A stretch of 64,000 bases of DNA, from positions 983,748-1,047,747 of the forward strand of contig JAAOMT010000303.1 in assembly GCA_016748015.1 (NCBI GenBank). Direction: 5' to 3'. Below, piece by piece: positions 36,614 through 49,887 of the stretch. This DNA is from Geosiphon pyriformis (taxonomy: Eukaryota; Glomeromycota; Glomeromycetes; Archaeosporales; Geosiphonaceae). Each line of letters opens with the position of its first letter. Position 1 is the first letter of the stretch. A program made the translations under genes and the position numbers. The notes beneath the pieces were generated by a model. The model ran no database searches. It was not told the origin of the DNA and worked only from the letters and a program-made list of their open reading frames with translations.

Positions 36614-38540
36614 AGAAGTAAAAGCAGTCAACGAACCCAAACCTGAACACAAACAGTCCAGTTTTTCCAAAACAGACTTAACTGAAACTTCTAAAGCCAC
36701 TATTTTGGATTCCAAACCACCAACTTTGGTAGTCAAAACTTTAGAATTACTTGAACTTATGGCAGTAGTTGTATCATTGACAACCAGAGGAGAAAGGGTG
36801 GAGACCATTGATTCACCATCCAAAATCATATTTGAATCCAAACCAGGAGCCACAGTTACAAGAACCTTAGAAAAAGAAACACCAGATGCAGCTGCCAAGA
36901 GCACCAATTCCAAAGAACCCAATTTCACCAAAATACCAGAAACCTGGTTAGCCAAAAGTTCTAGAAAACATTCCAGAAAAGCCAAATGACCATACAAGTC
37001 ATGAGTACCAGGCAGAGCAGAAGTGAATAGAGAGTTCTCAGCAGCAAAGAATGGGGCAGCACCAAAAGAAACCAAGAAAGCAACATGAGAAGATAAACCA
37101 CCAGCTACTTGAGCCCAAGTTTTACCACCAAAGGAAACTGGATGTGCAATAAGAGCTTGCTTTTTCTTATAAATACCAGCCAGACAGACCCAATCTTGAT
37201 CAGTTATCACCCACTTCTCATGAATTTCAGAAATTCCACCAGATGAACATGCATTAGAGATGTAACCAAATTGTTTACACTTGGTGCAACAAGCCAAAGA
37301 AAGACCAGTTCAATGCAAATTCACACTTTTATAAACTGGAACAGAACCAATAGCAGCCAATTTGGATGCCTTATCCTCAAAACAGACCACTGCACATCTA
37401 TTATGAACATATGAATTCGGATTGCAACCAATAAAACAAGTTCTCCCACCATATGATTCCAACAAATTTGACAAATCATGAGCAGTAGTACCAACAGAAA
37501 AAGTGTAAAGCAAAGTTCAATGCTGGTCTCTTAATACCCATGAAATTTTATCATCTACTACCAAGACCATGTGCACCAAATCTTTTCCCATGAAAACTGA
37601 CCATTTAAACACAACCAAACTGGCAACATTTGCTGACTTAAACTCAACCAAGGCCTTCTATCAAAGCCCAATCAATTACATTCTAACAGAAATTATCTTA
37701 CCAAACTTGGAAAAAACTGATTCTACAGCCAATTTGGGAAGATTGACTGGAATTTCCTTAACTATTACTTCCCAATTTGTGCATTTGTTAACCTGCCTAA
37801 CATCATTATTCATCACAATTTTCTCACGAATTGCCAATTCTTTAGCCTTTTTTAGACTCAATTCAGACATAAAGGAGGATTTGATGATCCCAGGAAATTT
37901 TGAGGGAGTGGAAGCCCCTCCAAAACCATCAATTTTATAAAAAATTTTTTGATTGAAATTAATTTATTACCATTAGTTTTTCCAGGCACAGCAGCCAAAT
38001 CCATGTTCAAAGCAAATAATTTAACTAGCTTGAAGCTATATCTCTTCGGAACACATGATTTGGCTAACAGCAGCTGATTAGACCCAGCAAATTTGGACTT
38101 AGGAAGCACCAACTCAGCATCATTGTCACTCAAGTTTTTGAAAAAAGGCATTTTCAGCAGTGGTCTCAAAACATAGATTCTTGTTCATGTTTTTTTAGAA
38201 GTCATATTGTCTACCATGTTATCAGTCTCAGAAGCATTGGAATCTATGTAACTAGTCTCTTCAGTTACCAAGTTGCCCATGTTCTCAATGTTAGTAAAAC
38301 ATGTTTAGGAAGAGGTCCAGCCAATGAGTTCATCACAACTCCAGTAACATCAGATTTTTTCGATTTTTTTTTGTATAAAAGATTCCGAGTGTATACACTC
38401 TCAACTTGCACTTTCTTTTTAGTTTCAGACCAGAATTCCAACTTAGTTAAACTAGTACCAGAACCACCAGCAGAAGAGCCTACTGGTTCTATTGCAACAA
38501 AATTGGGTATGTTGAAAGAAATAACTGAAGGTAACAAGGA
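36611..38540 (-). pseudogene. LINE-B ORF1 relic: RRM-like domains and CCHC knuckle
   Basis: ORF1 protein coats the LINE RNA. The N-terminal part (38265-38537) has a basic patch (KKKSKKSDV). Open piece 37676-37870 reads WEVIVKEIPVNLPK and VFSKFGKIISVRM, an RRM-type beta-alpha-beta start. Piece 37310-37513 looks like a second such domain (TFSVGTTAHDL, CAVVCFED). Piece 36611-37297 begins with CTKCKQFGYISNAC, a CX2CX4HX4C knuckle in which His has become Tyr (CAT to TAT). A Ser/Val/Leu-rich, probably coiled segment follows, ending at the TAA at 36611-36613. Frame changes near 37870-38170 break the N-terminal half. Non-functional. Confidence 0.75.
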
Positions 38541-38640
38541 GAAAGGAAAAAGGAAAAAGCTAAATCTTCAGCAATACAAATGCTTTCTTCATGATCAGGG
38601 GATTGATGAGAGAAAAAAAAGTATTTTTATTATTTAAACT

Positions 38641-39344
38641 TTATATTTTTTTATAATTAAAAAAGATTAATAATTACTATTTAAAAATAAGGTGGCTAAT
38701 TATATAATATTAAATAATTAATATATATAATATTAATAAAAACTATAATTTTTAATTATTATAATATTTTACTAAATATTACAATTTAATAAAAATCTTA
38801 ATTATTATTAAAGCAGCTAAACAAAATATTTTGACAATATTTTTTTAATTATTAATAATAAAAAACTGTTTTTAATAATTTTTAAATCATTTTTTTTATT
38901 TTTAATTAATAATTTTTTAATTAAAGTTCTTTTTAAAAAACATATTAAAATTAATTCTAATATTGTTTTTATTTATTTTAAAAGTTTCAAAGTTTTTAAT
39001 AATAAACTAATTAATAAACTAATTTTTTTTGCTTTTATTATTATTATTACTATTATTATTTTACAAATGGTCAAAAAAACCAAAAATTCTAAAAACAGTA
39101 ATAATTACTTATATATATTATTATATAAATTTTTTGGTAATTTTAGATAAAATTTTAAATAAAATATTTTTAATAGTATTTAGTTTTTTTTTAATATAAA
39201 CAATAATAACAATATATTTTTTATAATAAACAAAGATTAATTATTAATTGTATAATTAAATATAATATCTTTTAACAAATTATTGTTAATTTTAAAAACA
39301 AAACAAGACATATGTTTTTACTTAATTTTTTATTATTATTATTG
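38641..39344. other. AT-rich spacer, no gene
   Basis: Nearly pure A/T with TTA/TAA runs. No coding signal. It separates the start of LINE-B from the 3' end of LINE-C. Confidence 0.6.
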
Positions 39345-40690
39345 CTTAATGAATGAAATCCAAACACTGCCTAGTTCTATACATTAAGAAAATGATCTAT
39401 ACTAGATGTAAATCATGCACTTTCTATACATAACCAGCCATTCAGGCTGATCAAAACAACACTATACAGCTATATAAACCAAAACCAAATTACTTATGCC
39501 AAAAAGAAAGAAACCAGACTGGCAAAAGCCAAAACGCAAGCCAAAAGTCTCATTGATGCTGAGTAATTTAACCACACCAGTAAAAAGTTCCGAAACCAAA
39601 CTAGAAGCCGAAATAAGAGCTGAATCATCAAGAGAAATCAACCCATTCTTTTTCATATAGGCATGATGTTTAGCACAGATCAACCAGATATCTTTCTAAA
39701 AAGCAAGACTAAAAAAATGCACAAATCTAACAACTTCTAGACTAGCAATCTTGGAATTATAAAAGATGAACACAGTTTCATGAAACCAACTATCAAAGAC
39801 AAAGCTCTTATAAAAAGCCATAGACACAGGATGACAACAACTACAACACACTTGAAGAAGAATAAGAGAAACCAGAAAGTGACTTCCAAGAATTTACATG
39901 GAAGTCCAACAACTAACACCAAGCAGAATCATCAATTTTATAAAAAAACACATGATCTGATATCTCCACATTACTGCAATATAAACACAAAACACTAAGA
40001 TAGAGTCTATTATAGAGGTGCTTCTAAACGGCTACAGACAAGCAATGATGCAAAGCTTTCATAAAATAAGTATGTGCATTAGCTAAGGGCCTGCTAGTAA
40101 AACCAGCAGCCATGTATAAATCAAGATGCCACACCAATGAAGAGCAGAGCCAATTAATCTCAGAAAACAAACTACTTGCCAAAAACTTAGAACCAGAACC
40201 AACTTCCCAATATGCACAACAAATAAAACAAAAAACATTATGAACAAAGTGTCAAGAATTGCCAGAAATAATACTACTATTAGCCATCAAGAAATGTTCA
40301 CTCAAGTAAAAGGGAAGAAACTAACCAGAGAAAAAAACAGTACCAGTGATCATGTTAGCACACTCATTTCCTAAAATGCCAGAGTAACCCTTTATCTTGT
40401 GTCAACTTACTTTCAGATTCTTATCATGAATAACATTAACAACATGCTGACACTCAACCCAATACTAATTATAAAAATCAAGATGAATCAGATCTAATTC
40501 CGATCTACAAGCATTCAAGACAGACTGACTATCTGAGTACAAGTGAACAGAGCTAAATGAAGGAACACACTCCAAGGTCAATGCAATAGCTTGTATTTCA
40601 GCCAAAGTAGATAACATTAACCCTAACACACCAATACCCAAACCCAAATTAATGTCTTCAAAAAAAGCAACAGTGCTAGCCTCATAGTTT
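39345..40690 (-). mobile_element. LINE-C: 5'-truncated LINE copy (RNase H and 3' end)
   Basis: It begins inside RNase H at residues matching LINE-B position about 33165 (ASTVAFFEDINLGLG against AGAAVFFENISMDLG). It runs through ELQ-type AEIQAIALTLECV and YSDSQSVL (catalytic Asp kept here) to KHHAYMKKNGLISLD and the shared 3' tail (TAACCAGCCA at 39431-39440), followed by a short TAA/AAT tail. Truncation at the 5' end is the usual outcome of incomplete LINE reverse transcription. Several stops are present. Confidence 0.85.
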
Positions 40691-40959
40691 ACTTAATTAA
40701 TCTATTAGATTATTTAATTTTAAAAATTAGATTAATTAAATAAAAACAGAATTAATTTTTTCTTTTTTGTTTTTTAATACTGTTTTTAATAATATTTAAA
40801 AACCAATTTTTAGTTATTAAAAATTTTTTAAATGAATTTTTTTTTGTGTTTGATATTATATTTAAATTAAATTAACTTTAATTAATTTTTTTTAAGTTGT
40901 TGTTTAGTTTTATTAAACTTAAATTATCTAAAAAAAAAACAAAAAAAACAAAAAAATAT
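40691..40959. other. AT-rich spacer, no gene
   Basis: A/T-only stretch with no assignable content. Confidence 0.55.
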
Positions 40960-41171
40960 ATACTTAATATATATAATTATAATTATACTGTCATTTTTTA
41001 ACATATTTAAAAAAACAAATAAAAAAATTTTGCTTATAAACAAAAACTTGTCATATAAAAAACAACTAAAATTTTATAATTAATTTGACAAAATTATAAA
41101 AAACATAAAATTTTTTAAAAAAACAACTTCAAAATACATATGAAAATTTTAAATATTATATAATTAAATAT
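40960..41171 (+). pseudogene. Fossil fragment of a gypsy-2 ORF3
   Basis: AAACAAAAACTTGTCATATA at about 41040, followed by AAACAACTTCA and GTGAAAATTT-like segments, lines up with gypsy-2 ORF3 (56565-56700) over roughly 200 bp in the same orientation, mostly with transitions towards A/T. It shows that an older gypsy-2 relative once lay here. It ends exactly where the gypsy-1b LTR begins. Confidence 0.65.
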
Positions 41172-42001
41172 TTTTATAAGTAATTATTTAGAGTATTAGA
41201 ACAAATAACAAACTTGTAACTTAGTGCTCAATAGCTGTTAATGATAATAATTTCTGAAGATTTTAAAGTTTAAAAATTTTGGTTGAATTTTTTATATAAT
41301 GAACAAAGATTTAATTAATAATTTTTTCTGTAAATTTTTTTTTTCAGCATAATAACCAGTTTAATCTGACAATCATGCTTTTTTGGTAAACTATCTTTAA
41401 GTTTTCTATCCTTGTTTTACATATCTTTTACCAGATTATTTTTAATGTTAATTATTTAGTACTTAATTTTTTAATCAATTAGTAAATGACAAAAAAAATA
41501 AAAAAAAATAAAAATAAAAATAAAAAATTAGTATCTTGTTAATAATCATGATTAAAAGCTATTGGCTTAGTATAATTAAGTATTAAATTTTATTAACATA
41601 AATTGTTAATAGTGCAAAAGTAATTAATATTTCTTTAATTAAATAATAACAACATAAATTAAATGATAATAAATATTTTTATTAATATAAATATGATTTT
41701 ATTTCAAGTTATAAAAAACTATCTTTTAAAAAAAAAGATATTAGATAATTATTTGTTTTTAATTACTGTTCTGTTTTTTTTTGCTTCTAATATTCTTATT
41801 ATATATATATAATTTATATTATATAAAATTCTATATATTTTTACTCTTTTTCTATACTACTTTCTAAAAATATGCTTATTTCTGAAAATGTGTTATAATT
41901 TCCTAAATATGTGTTTATTTATTAAGTATTATTCTCTTATTGGTTTATTTTATAATTTGTTTTTCCTATTTTTTTTTGATACTCCTTTTTTATAAGTAAT
42001 A
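41172..42001 (-). repeat. Gypsy-1b 3' LTR
   Basis: Full-length relative of 8430-9186 in the same orientation, heavily AT-converted (AATAACAAACTTGTAACTTAG near 41204 and the ATATATATAATTTATA promoter-like segment are recognisable). Its inner end is followed by TTATC and a T-rich tract equivalent to the polypurine tract. Confidence 0.8.
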
Positions 42002-43354
42002 TTATCTTTTTTTTTAATATTAAACTCCATCAAAATTTTTATTTTAAATTAAGTCTATTATTTTTTTTTCTAATATTGTTTGTTTAATTCTGGTTCTTAT
42101 GTTTTTGAATTAAGAGTTGATTATTTTTTCTTACTAATTAATAGTTATTAGTTTTATTTCTGAATATAGTAGTATTTCTGAATAATTTTAAAATACAGTA
42201 TGTAATCAGTAAATTGTTTTGATATATAGTATAAAACTTGTTTTTTTTTGATAAAGTTTTTAATTTGTTGTATTATTTCTTGATTAAACATTTTTTTGGA
42301 TTTGTTAATATATAATTTCTGGGTATCTGAAATTAAACTCTATATTAGTATTATATGTACATTTTGGCATAATATTTTCATTATTATTGTTAAACTATTT
42401 AAGTTCTTGTATTATTAAAAGATCTGAAAGTATAATATATTATTTGGGATTTTTTTTAAAATTTGAATCATTATTATTATTGTTGTTATTATAAACAGTG
42501 TTAAAATTATTGTTATTATTATTGTCAAAGTCTAAATTAAGATTAAGTTTCAATTCTGATTCTGAAACACAGTTATTAATTGGTTTTTTTTCTTTAGAGA
42601 TCAAATAAATTATGTATAATAATAGATTATAAATAAGATTACAATCATTACAATATTTAAAGTCACTAAAAATTAAGCAATATTTATATAGTTTAGTATT
42701 TGATTATTTTAAATATTGCTCTTGCTTTTTTTAAGTAAGTGCTAGATTTTAGTAGTGTTTATGAAATTGTTTTGAATTACTCATAATATCGACAAAAATA
42801 TCTGAATTTGGAATAAGAACAGTTTTAATAAGTTTTAATAAATTAATTTTGATTGCCAATATCTTATTGGATGAAATGTCTTCAATTTTAGCACTTGCTA
42901 TTTGTCAGATTTTATTTTCATTATATAAGTAGTCATTAAAACATAACAGAGCTCTGTTTTATATAGTGTTAAATAGTATTCTTTTGTTTATTTAGTCACT
43001 AATAAGAATTATGTATTAACACAATGTATTACATATTTTTTCTTGATTAGAAATGTTATTTTACATTTTTTTGTTAAGTGGAATTTTTCTACAGACTAAA
43101 CAAAGTTTGTTGTCATATTTTTTCTGTTATTTTGGATATCTAAAGCATTTTTAATAACATGTTTTGCAATAATAACAGGTATATGTTTTGTATTTTTTTT
43201 CAGACAAAATCTAAGTTTTTATTTATAAAAACTTTTTTTGTAATCTCTGTACTTAAGTGGAATATAAAATAAGTGTTTTTTTGGTATTGGTGTCAAATAT
43301 AAAATATTTCAACTGTTAACAAATTTTTTTGTAGTAGTAGTGGCTTGAAATTTG

Positions 43355-43386
<32 letters not shown>

Positions 43387-45747
43387 CAGAAGAGTATTGT
43401 TAATAGTTTATTACATTTGTTTTTAGCTCATAAAACTTGATAAATTTTTCAAATAGGTTTTTTTTTTCTTTTAGTTTAATCAATAATTGCTTTTTTAAAG
43501 AAGCTCTAAAGTAATTACAAGTGGCAGATACTTAAGTATGCTAATTATCAAATATTAGTTAAAGCTTTTGGGTGTTGTAATTAAATATAATATTGGTTTT
43601 AGATAGCCAATTATTATTAATAAAAGCTTAATACTACATAACTTTTATTACAAGAACTTTGAAAAATATTATAATGTTATTGAATTTGAATAAAAAGTTA
43701 TTAATCTTGTTAATAAAAGTTTTGGTTGTTTTATTAGTAATAATAATTCTAATACTGATAACTTAATTAACTTAGCAATCTAATTGGTTTATAAGTTATT
43801 ATGTAATAATGCTGTTTGCTAATCTGTTATCAAGAATAAGTTTAATAGATTGGTTATTAACTTTGGCATCTGTGTACATAGCTGTAATTAGTTTAATATT
43901 AAGAATAGCTTTACTAAATAATAGTGTCTTAATTTGGTCTTTCAATTCAAAAGAAAATATAATGACAAATAATTTATTCTTAGTGACAATTACTGGTGAA
44001 ATATTGTTAATAAATGGTTGTTTTAATGGTTCTGAATAATTGGATTGGGTATTTTCTAAAGTAACCAAAAGACTTAAATAGTTTTGAAAATTTGGGTTTT
44101 GGATGTACTTATTTTCCAAATTTTTTGGGCATAATTCTAATAACTGGTTTGGTAAATTAAGAATTAGTTAGTATATAAATATTACTGATTTTCAATTTTG
44201 TTAGATGTAAATAATTTTCAGTCTTTGGCTTCTGATTAATATTGGCATAGTATTTGGGGCAGTATTTGAACTAGTTGAAATTAATAAACTATTTGAGATT
44301 AAAATAGTTAATAAATTATGAATGTTGGAGCTTAATACATTAAAGGTATATATATTGGCTAATGCATTATTTATGCATATTAGAATTGATATAGTTGTAA
44401 CTTTAACAAATTATCAATATAATTTAGGAGTTTGAAATTGGTAATCAGAGTTTCAATATTGATTTTTCAATTATTGTTGATTTAATCTTAAATAGTAGTT
44501 CACTTTAATGTGTTCTTGCTTATAGCAATAGTAACAAATATGTGTTTTTTGCTGCCATAATTAATTTGCTGATGCTAATAATAATACATGCACCTAATTT
44601 ATACTATGATTATAATTTTTTAAATTGTTGTAATATTAAGATAGCTAATAAATTGCCTAATTGTTAGCAAAGTATCTCACAATTTTTTGATTAATTAATT
44701 TTCCAAATTGCTTCAATTTGGTATTTAGTTTAGATAATTTGTTCATTACTAGATTTATAGCTTGGATATAATTGGTTTTAAATTTAGCTAATTCAAAATT
44801 TCTGGCATGTGTAACTGTGTTTTGAAGAATATTAGGTACAATAAACATACTTGTCACAAAAAACTACTGCATAATCTGTAAATAAACTGATTTAAAATCT
44901 GTAATACTATAAAATAATTAGTATTAATTACTTGAATTTGGTGCAAATTTTTATGGAAGTATCTTAAGTAAGTAGTAACTGTTTTAATATTACTTTGCTT
45001 AATTGTAGTAAAGCTAATTAATAGGCAATTAATGCTATTATTTTTACTAAAATACTATAAAAATACAGTTTTAAACATATCAAAATCTTGGAATTTATTT
45101 ACAAAATTCTGGTATCATAAGTTAGCAGTATTTTGTAAAAAGTAAGAAATTGCTTAAAAAGCTTTGACATTATCTTATTTGTTGGCTGTAATGGCTTTTA
45201 CCATATTATTTAACCAAACTTAGACATTGTTCTTTTTACTGGTGAATTTTTTTAGTTTTGTGATTGGTATATATGTTATTGATACAAATAATAATTGTTG
45301 TTGTAATTAATATAAAATGGCTATTGGTGCAACTAAAAAATTAATCTGAATAATTAGAGATATATTGTTGTTAATAATAGCAATAGGTTTAAATTGTTTA
45401 GATTTGTCTGAGTTTGAACAATTGGAGTTAGGATTTCTAAATTATTTGAGATTGGATTTTGATTTTTAATTTTTTGATTGTTGTTTTTTTTTTCTTTTAA
45501 TTCAGTTTTTGCCTAATTACTGGTAAATCCGAAATTAGGTTGAAATAATAATAATTAAAATTCTGATAAAATTGTTGATTGCAATTTAAATTTTTTGAAA
45601 TAATTGTCATAAGTTCTTAATAATTATGATTTTTCTTGATTGTTTTAAAACAAAACTCAAGTTACTAGTATTTTTACAGTTGACAATAATGTAAATTCTA
45701 ATAGTATGTAAATAGTACTTTTTAATGTATAATAGTAAAATAAGTGT
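42002..45747 (-). mobile_element. Gypsy-1b internal region: deletion derivative
   Basis: Segments align with gypsy-1a in order, but the stretch equivalent to 9515-14475 (integrase, RNase H, RT and most of the dUTPase) is missing; the join is near 42317-42326. What remains is the dUTPase upstream edge, the cysteine-rich module (about 42580-43200), the protease relic (43799-44119) and gag (44200-45700). No part is functional. The element stops at the gag position equivalent to about 17880 in gypsy-1a, where an LTR in opposite orientation begins. Confidence 0.75.
43357..43386. repeat. Homopolymer run of 30 T
   Basis: Uninterrupted T tract. The equivalent place in gypsy-1a (15482-15527) is a mixed C/T tract, so this run probably arose by C-to-T conversion plus slippage. 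Confidence 0.8.
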
Positions 45748-46628
45748 TGTTATCTAAGTAAAAAACCAATCTAAGAAATATTGAAAAAAACATGATTAAA
45801 AACATGATAACTTAGAAAAAATGTGATAATATAAAATAACACAAAATAACATATTATAATTTAAGAACATACTATTATTCATAAAAATTAGGAATTATAA
45901 TAAGTAAATAAAATAGTCAATTAAAAATAGACATAATAAAAATAGACATAATAAAAAAAGAATTGCAAAATTACAAAATTATAGAATTTTAAAATTTTTT
46001 TCAAAGAAATTGAAAAATTTTAAAAAATTTTGTATAATACAAATTATGTATATATAGTGAAAGTATTAAAAGCAAGAAAAACAGACAATTCAGTTTAGAA
46101 CAACAATACTTCTTTCTTTAAAAAATAGTTTTTTATAACTTAAAATAAAATTATATTTATATTAATAAAATTATCTATTATTATCCTATTTATGTTATCA
46201 TTACTTAATTAAAAAAATATTAATCACTTCTATAATTACAGCTATTAATAGGATACTAATTTTTTATTTTTTATTTTTATTTTTTTTTATTTTTTTTATT
46301 TTTTATTTTTTGTTGTTTACTAATTAATTAAAAAAATTAAGCACTGAGTAATTAACATCAAAAATAGTTTGATAAAAAACCCAGAAACAAGTGTAAAAAT
46401 TTAAGAATAGCTTATCAAAAAAGCATAACTGTCAGAATAAACTGGTTATTATATTAAAAAAAAAATTCATAAAAAAAATCATTAATTAAATTTCTGTTTA
46501 TTATACAAAAAACTTAACCAAAACTTTCAGACTTCAAAACTTTTAGAAACCACTATTATTAACAGCTATTGAGTATTAAGTTACAGATTTGTTATTTGTT
46601 TTAACATTTTAAATAATTACCTATAATA
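45748..46628 (+). repeat. Inverted gypsy-1-type LTR
   Basis: It begins TGTTATCTAAGTA and ends ACCTATAATA, the reverse orientation of the LTR at 41172. The TATATATAGTGAAAG promoter-like stretch and TTACAGATTTGTTATTTG near its end match the other copies. No primer site follows, and the next base belongs to LINE-D. ATAT flanks both 41172 and 46628, but in such AT-rich DNA this carries little weight. Confidence 0.75.
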
Positions 46629-49600
46629 ATATCTATTTATATTTAATAAAGCATATTTTACTTTCTAATTAATAAAAATAACTATTGTCTTATTATTATT
46701 AATTAAAATATTATTGATTCCAAAAAACTTACTAGCAATATTTAAAATATATTAAGTTGAAACCTAACTGTTTTTTATTTAAATAGTGTTATTAATAAAT
46801 GCTTTAGCTATAACCTAATTATTAACTACTTTCAATAACTATATAAAAAATAAAGTTTTTTCTTTTGTGTTTTTTATTTTGTCAATTTTGGCTATAAATT
46901 TTATATCAATTTAGTAACTACACAAATATTTTTGTCTTTTAACTTTATATATAAAAAGATTATAAAAGCTTTTTTAACAAAGGAATGAAAAAATATTGTC
47001 TTGATCTAAATTATTATACACATAATAACTTTCTAAAAAACTAAAATCAATTATAATTTTGTTGATTTTGTTCTAATGTATGCTGTCAAAAAAACTAATA
47101 AATTGTTTACATATTTTAATATGTTTTAAGTTGTTCTTTAAATAATACCAGCTAACTAAGTTGTATGCTTTATATATGTTCTATAAAACCAATTACAATT
47201 TTTTATTTTTTTCTAAAGTGTCTTCAACAATTAAGCCAACTGCAAATACTGGAGACTAAGTTAATATATTTTTTAATATCAAAAAATCATTTTTATAAAG
47301 AGCATCAAATTTGTTATACACAAAAAAGATCTAACCTGAAAAAATTTTTGACAAAATTTTTCTGGCTGTCTTTATTAATGTTATTGATTTAATATTAATT
47401 AACATACTATTCCACTTATAAAACTTTAAAATCATGAAAACTTATGTTTTTTTTACAAAGCAGAAACTATACCAACATCTAGACAATAATTTAGCAGAAC
47501 CAAAAAACAATTTATGATTTCAGAATTACAATACTTTTACAGTTTATTTAAGATATTAAATAAGTCAGCAGTTTTGTTATTAAACAATTTTTCTATAGTT
47601 TAAATCAACTTTTCTATGCTAATCTGTTTTATAATTTCAAAAATATCTCATTCTTAACATAATCTAAAAGCATATATTGATAAAACCAAAAATCTAACAC
47701 TATCTTAAACACCAGTTTTTTTCTAGTTCAATTCTTTATTATTATATCTATTTTGTTTTTTATCAATTCAGATTCCAAAACCAAATTATTATTAATTATT
47801 AAATAATCTAATACCACTTTTCAAAAAAGTTATTTCAAAACATTCTTAATCATATGATCTTTGTTAATATAAAAGTTTTTTATTTTTTTATCAATTGTAT
47901 TTCTAATCACAACTATTTTTATAGTTTTAGATTTTTAATACTTAAATAACTAGTACTTTTTTTTGACTTTAAACAAATATAAAAAGACTTCTTTACTTTT
48001 TGCTTTATTTTTGATTAGAAAAAACAATCTAATAGAATTACCAATATTTAATTTTGACCAAATTTGTACAAGATAATTAAATTCAATAACATTCTCCAAA
48101 AAAAAAAATTTTATAATTTTTGAAACCAAAATTTTTAATCTGTAAAATCTAAAAGTTTGTTTATTTTTAAAATTACCAAAATTTTGAACCAATTTTTGAA
48201 AAAAACTTTGTTTGTTAACTTAATTATTATTATTCTTAAAAAATCTTATATTGCATTTAGATTATCTTGTCTTTTGGTATTCTAAAACTTGCTAAGTACA
48301 CAAGATATTCTCTTTAATAAACATTTCTTAAATTAAGTCTACTTTGAAATATTTGTATTTTTAAAGCCAAACTTTTATCAATTTTTATTAATATATTACT
48401 AAATAACTTTTAGATATTTGTTTAAAAAACCATTCAAGTCAAAAAAAATTACAATAAATTAATATTTAATATCAAAAAAATCAGAAATACTATTAACTTT
48501 TTGTCTAATTACAATTATTAAAAGATGTTTATTAACAAAAATATAATTAATAGTTTTTTTTATATCTCTTAAATTGCTTTATATTAAAAATTTAACAACT
48601 AAATTACTTAATAGAGAATTATACAAACCTAAATTGAAACATTTCTTAAAATTTTTACTTTGTTCCACACAATTTTTATTGAAATTACTTTCTAATATTA
48701 CATAAAAACTTGAATTAACTGTTTTAATAATACAAAAATTTATTTTAAAGACTTAATTAAACTGTATACCAACCAAAGTTCTAGTATAAAAACCTAAAAC
48801 TATTACTGAAAACTTATTGCTGATAACAAACAAATTGAGAAAAAACAACTTAAAACTTCAAAAACTTTATATATATATTAGGCAAAATATTATTTATTAC
48901 TATAGCCATTTTTAAATTTAAATAATCTGAATTCATACCAAAAATAAAAATCTTTAAATCCAGAAACTTGTTCTTAATTTAAGACTTAATCTGTTTTTTT
49001 AACTTTGTTTTAATAATTATAAAAACCAAATTGCCAGATTTATTATGCTATCTAATAATATTTTTTTGTTTAGCCATATTGGTTATTTTTTTGACATTAT
49101 ATATTGCAAATTTTTAAATAAAATCGATTATTAAAATAAAAAAACTGCTAAAAAACTTGAAATAACACACAATTAATCTAATTTAACATAAACCAAATTA
49201 ATAATACTTTTAAAAACGACTATTTTTGATTTTAGTTTACTTACTTTGGTTGTCAAAATCTTAAAACTATTTAAATTTAGACTCAAAATTTCAGTTATTA
49301 TTAACAGAAAAAACAAAACAAATTCTAAAAGTTATTTACAATTATACTTAAATCCAATACCAATAAAAAAACTGAAGCAAAAGATTAAGAAATAAAAACC
49401 AAGAGCATTAAATTTATATTACTTAATTTGTATATAACTTTAAAAATCTGGTTAACAACCAATTTTAATAAATATTCCAAAAAAGTTACATAAGCTTTAA
49501 TAATAAAATGTTTTATAGAGAAAAAAAACTACAATATTACATAAAATATCAAAAAGAAAAGAAATAAAGCCAGAACTAATGAAAGCATTTTTAGAAACAG

Positions 49601-49887
49601 AAGTCAACAAAACTATTCAAGTCTATGATTTGTTACCAAAAATAACAGAATATAAGATAAGAATACTTTTTTTAGCATACAATTTTACCAACTGAAAATA
49701 GTATTTATTTAAGATAATATTTTTATAAATCTTTAAAAATAGATAAATAAATATACTAAATATATTACACTTCAAAGCAAAATATCCAAAAAATTAACAT
49801 TTTTTATATTTAATTAAATCTAATCTAGTTCAAAAAGTTTTATATTACCAAAAATTGGCTTTATATAAAAAGCTAATTCCAAATTAT
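46629..49887 (-). mobile_element. LINE-D, RT to ORF1 part
   Basis: This is a highly decayed minus-strand LINE copy. The minus strand reads AFINNTI at the polymerase loop (about 46795; FVDD expected) and SNFNKN in the endonuclease (about 48685; GGDFN expected). A TAATA replaces the TAATG junction near 49110, and ORF1 sequence continues to 49887, where gypsy-2 is inserted. The RNase H end and 3' tail are missing on the left. A missing 3' end is unusual for a LINE and implies a rearrangement at 46628. Confidence 0.75.

Larger units (their letters stand above)
31816..38640 (-). mobile_element. LINE-B: best preserved two-ORF LINE
   Basis: This is a near full-length minus-strand non-LTR retrotransposon. 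ORF1 (RRM-like regions and zinc knuckle) and ORF2 (APE endonuclease, reverse transcriptase, RNase H, C-terminal region) lie in order. They are followed by a 3' tail with TGACCAGTCA at 31903-31912 and a simple-repeat end. It keeps the longest open pieces of the window's five LINE copies, yet it has many stops, a frame change between RT and RNase H (near 33350-33550) and replaced catalytic residues. By domain order it resembles I/Tad-type LINEs that carry RNase H. Confidence 0.9.
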
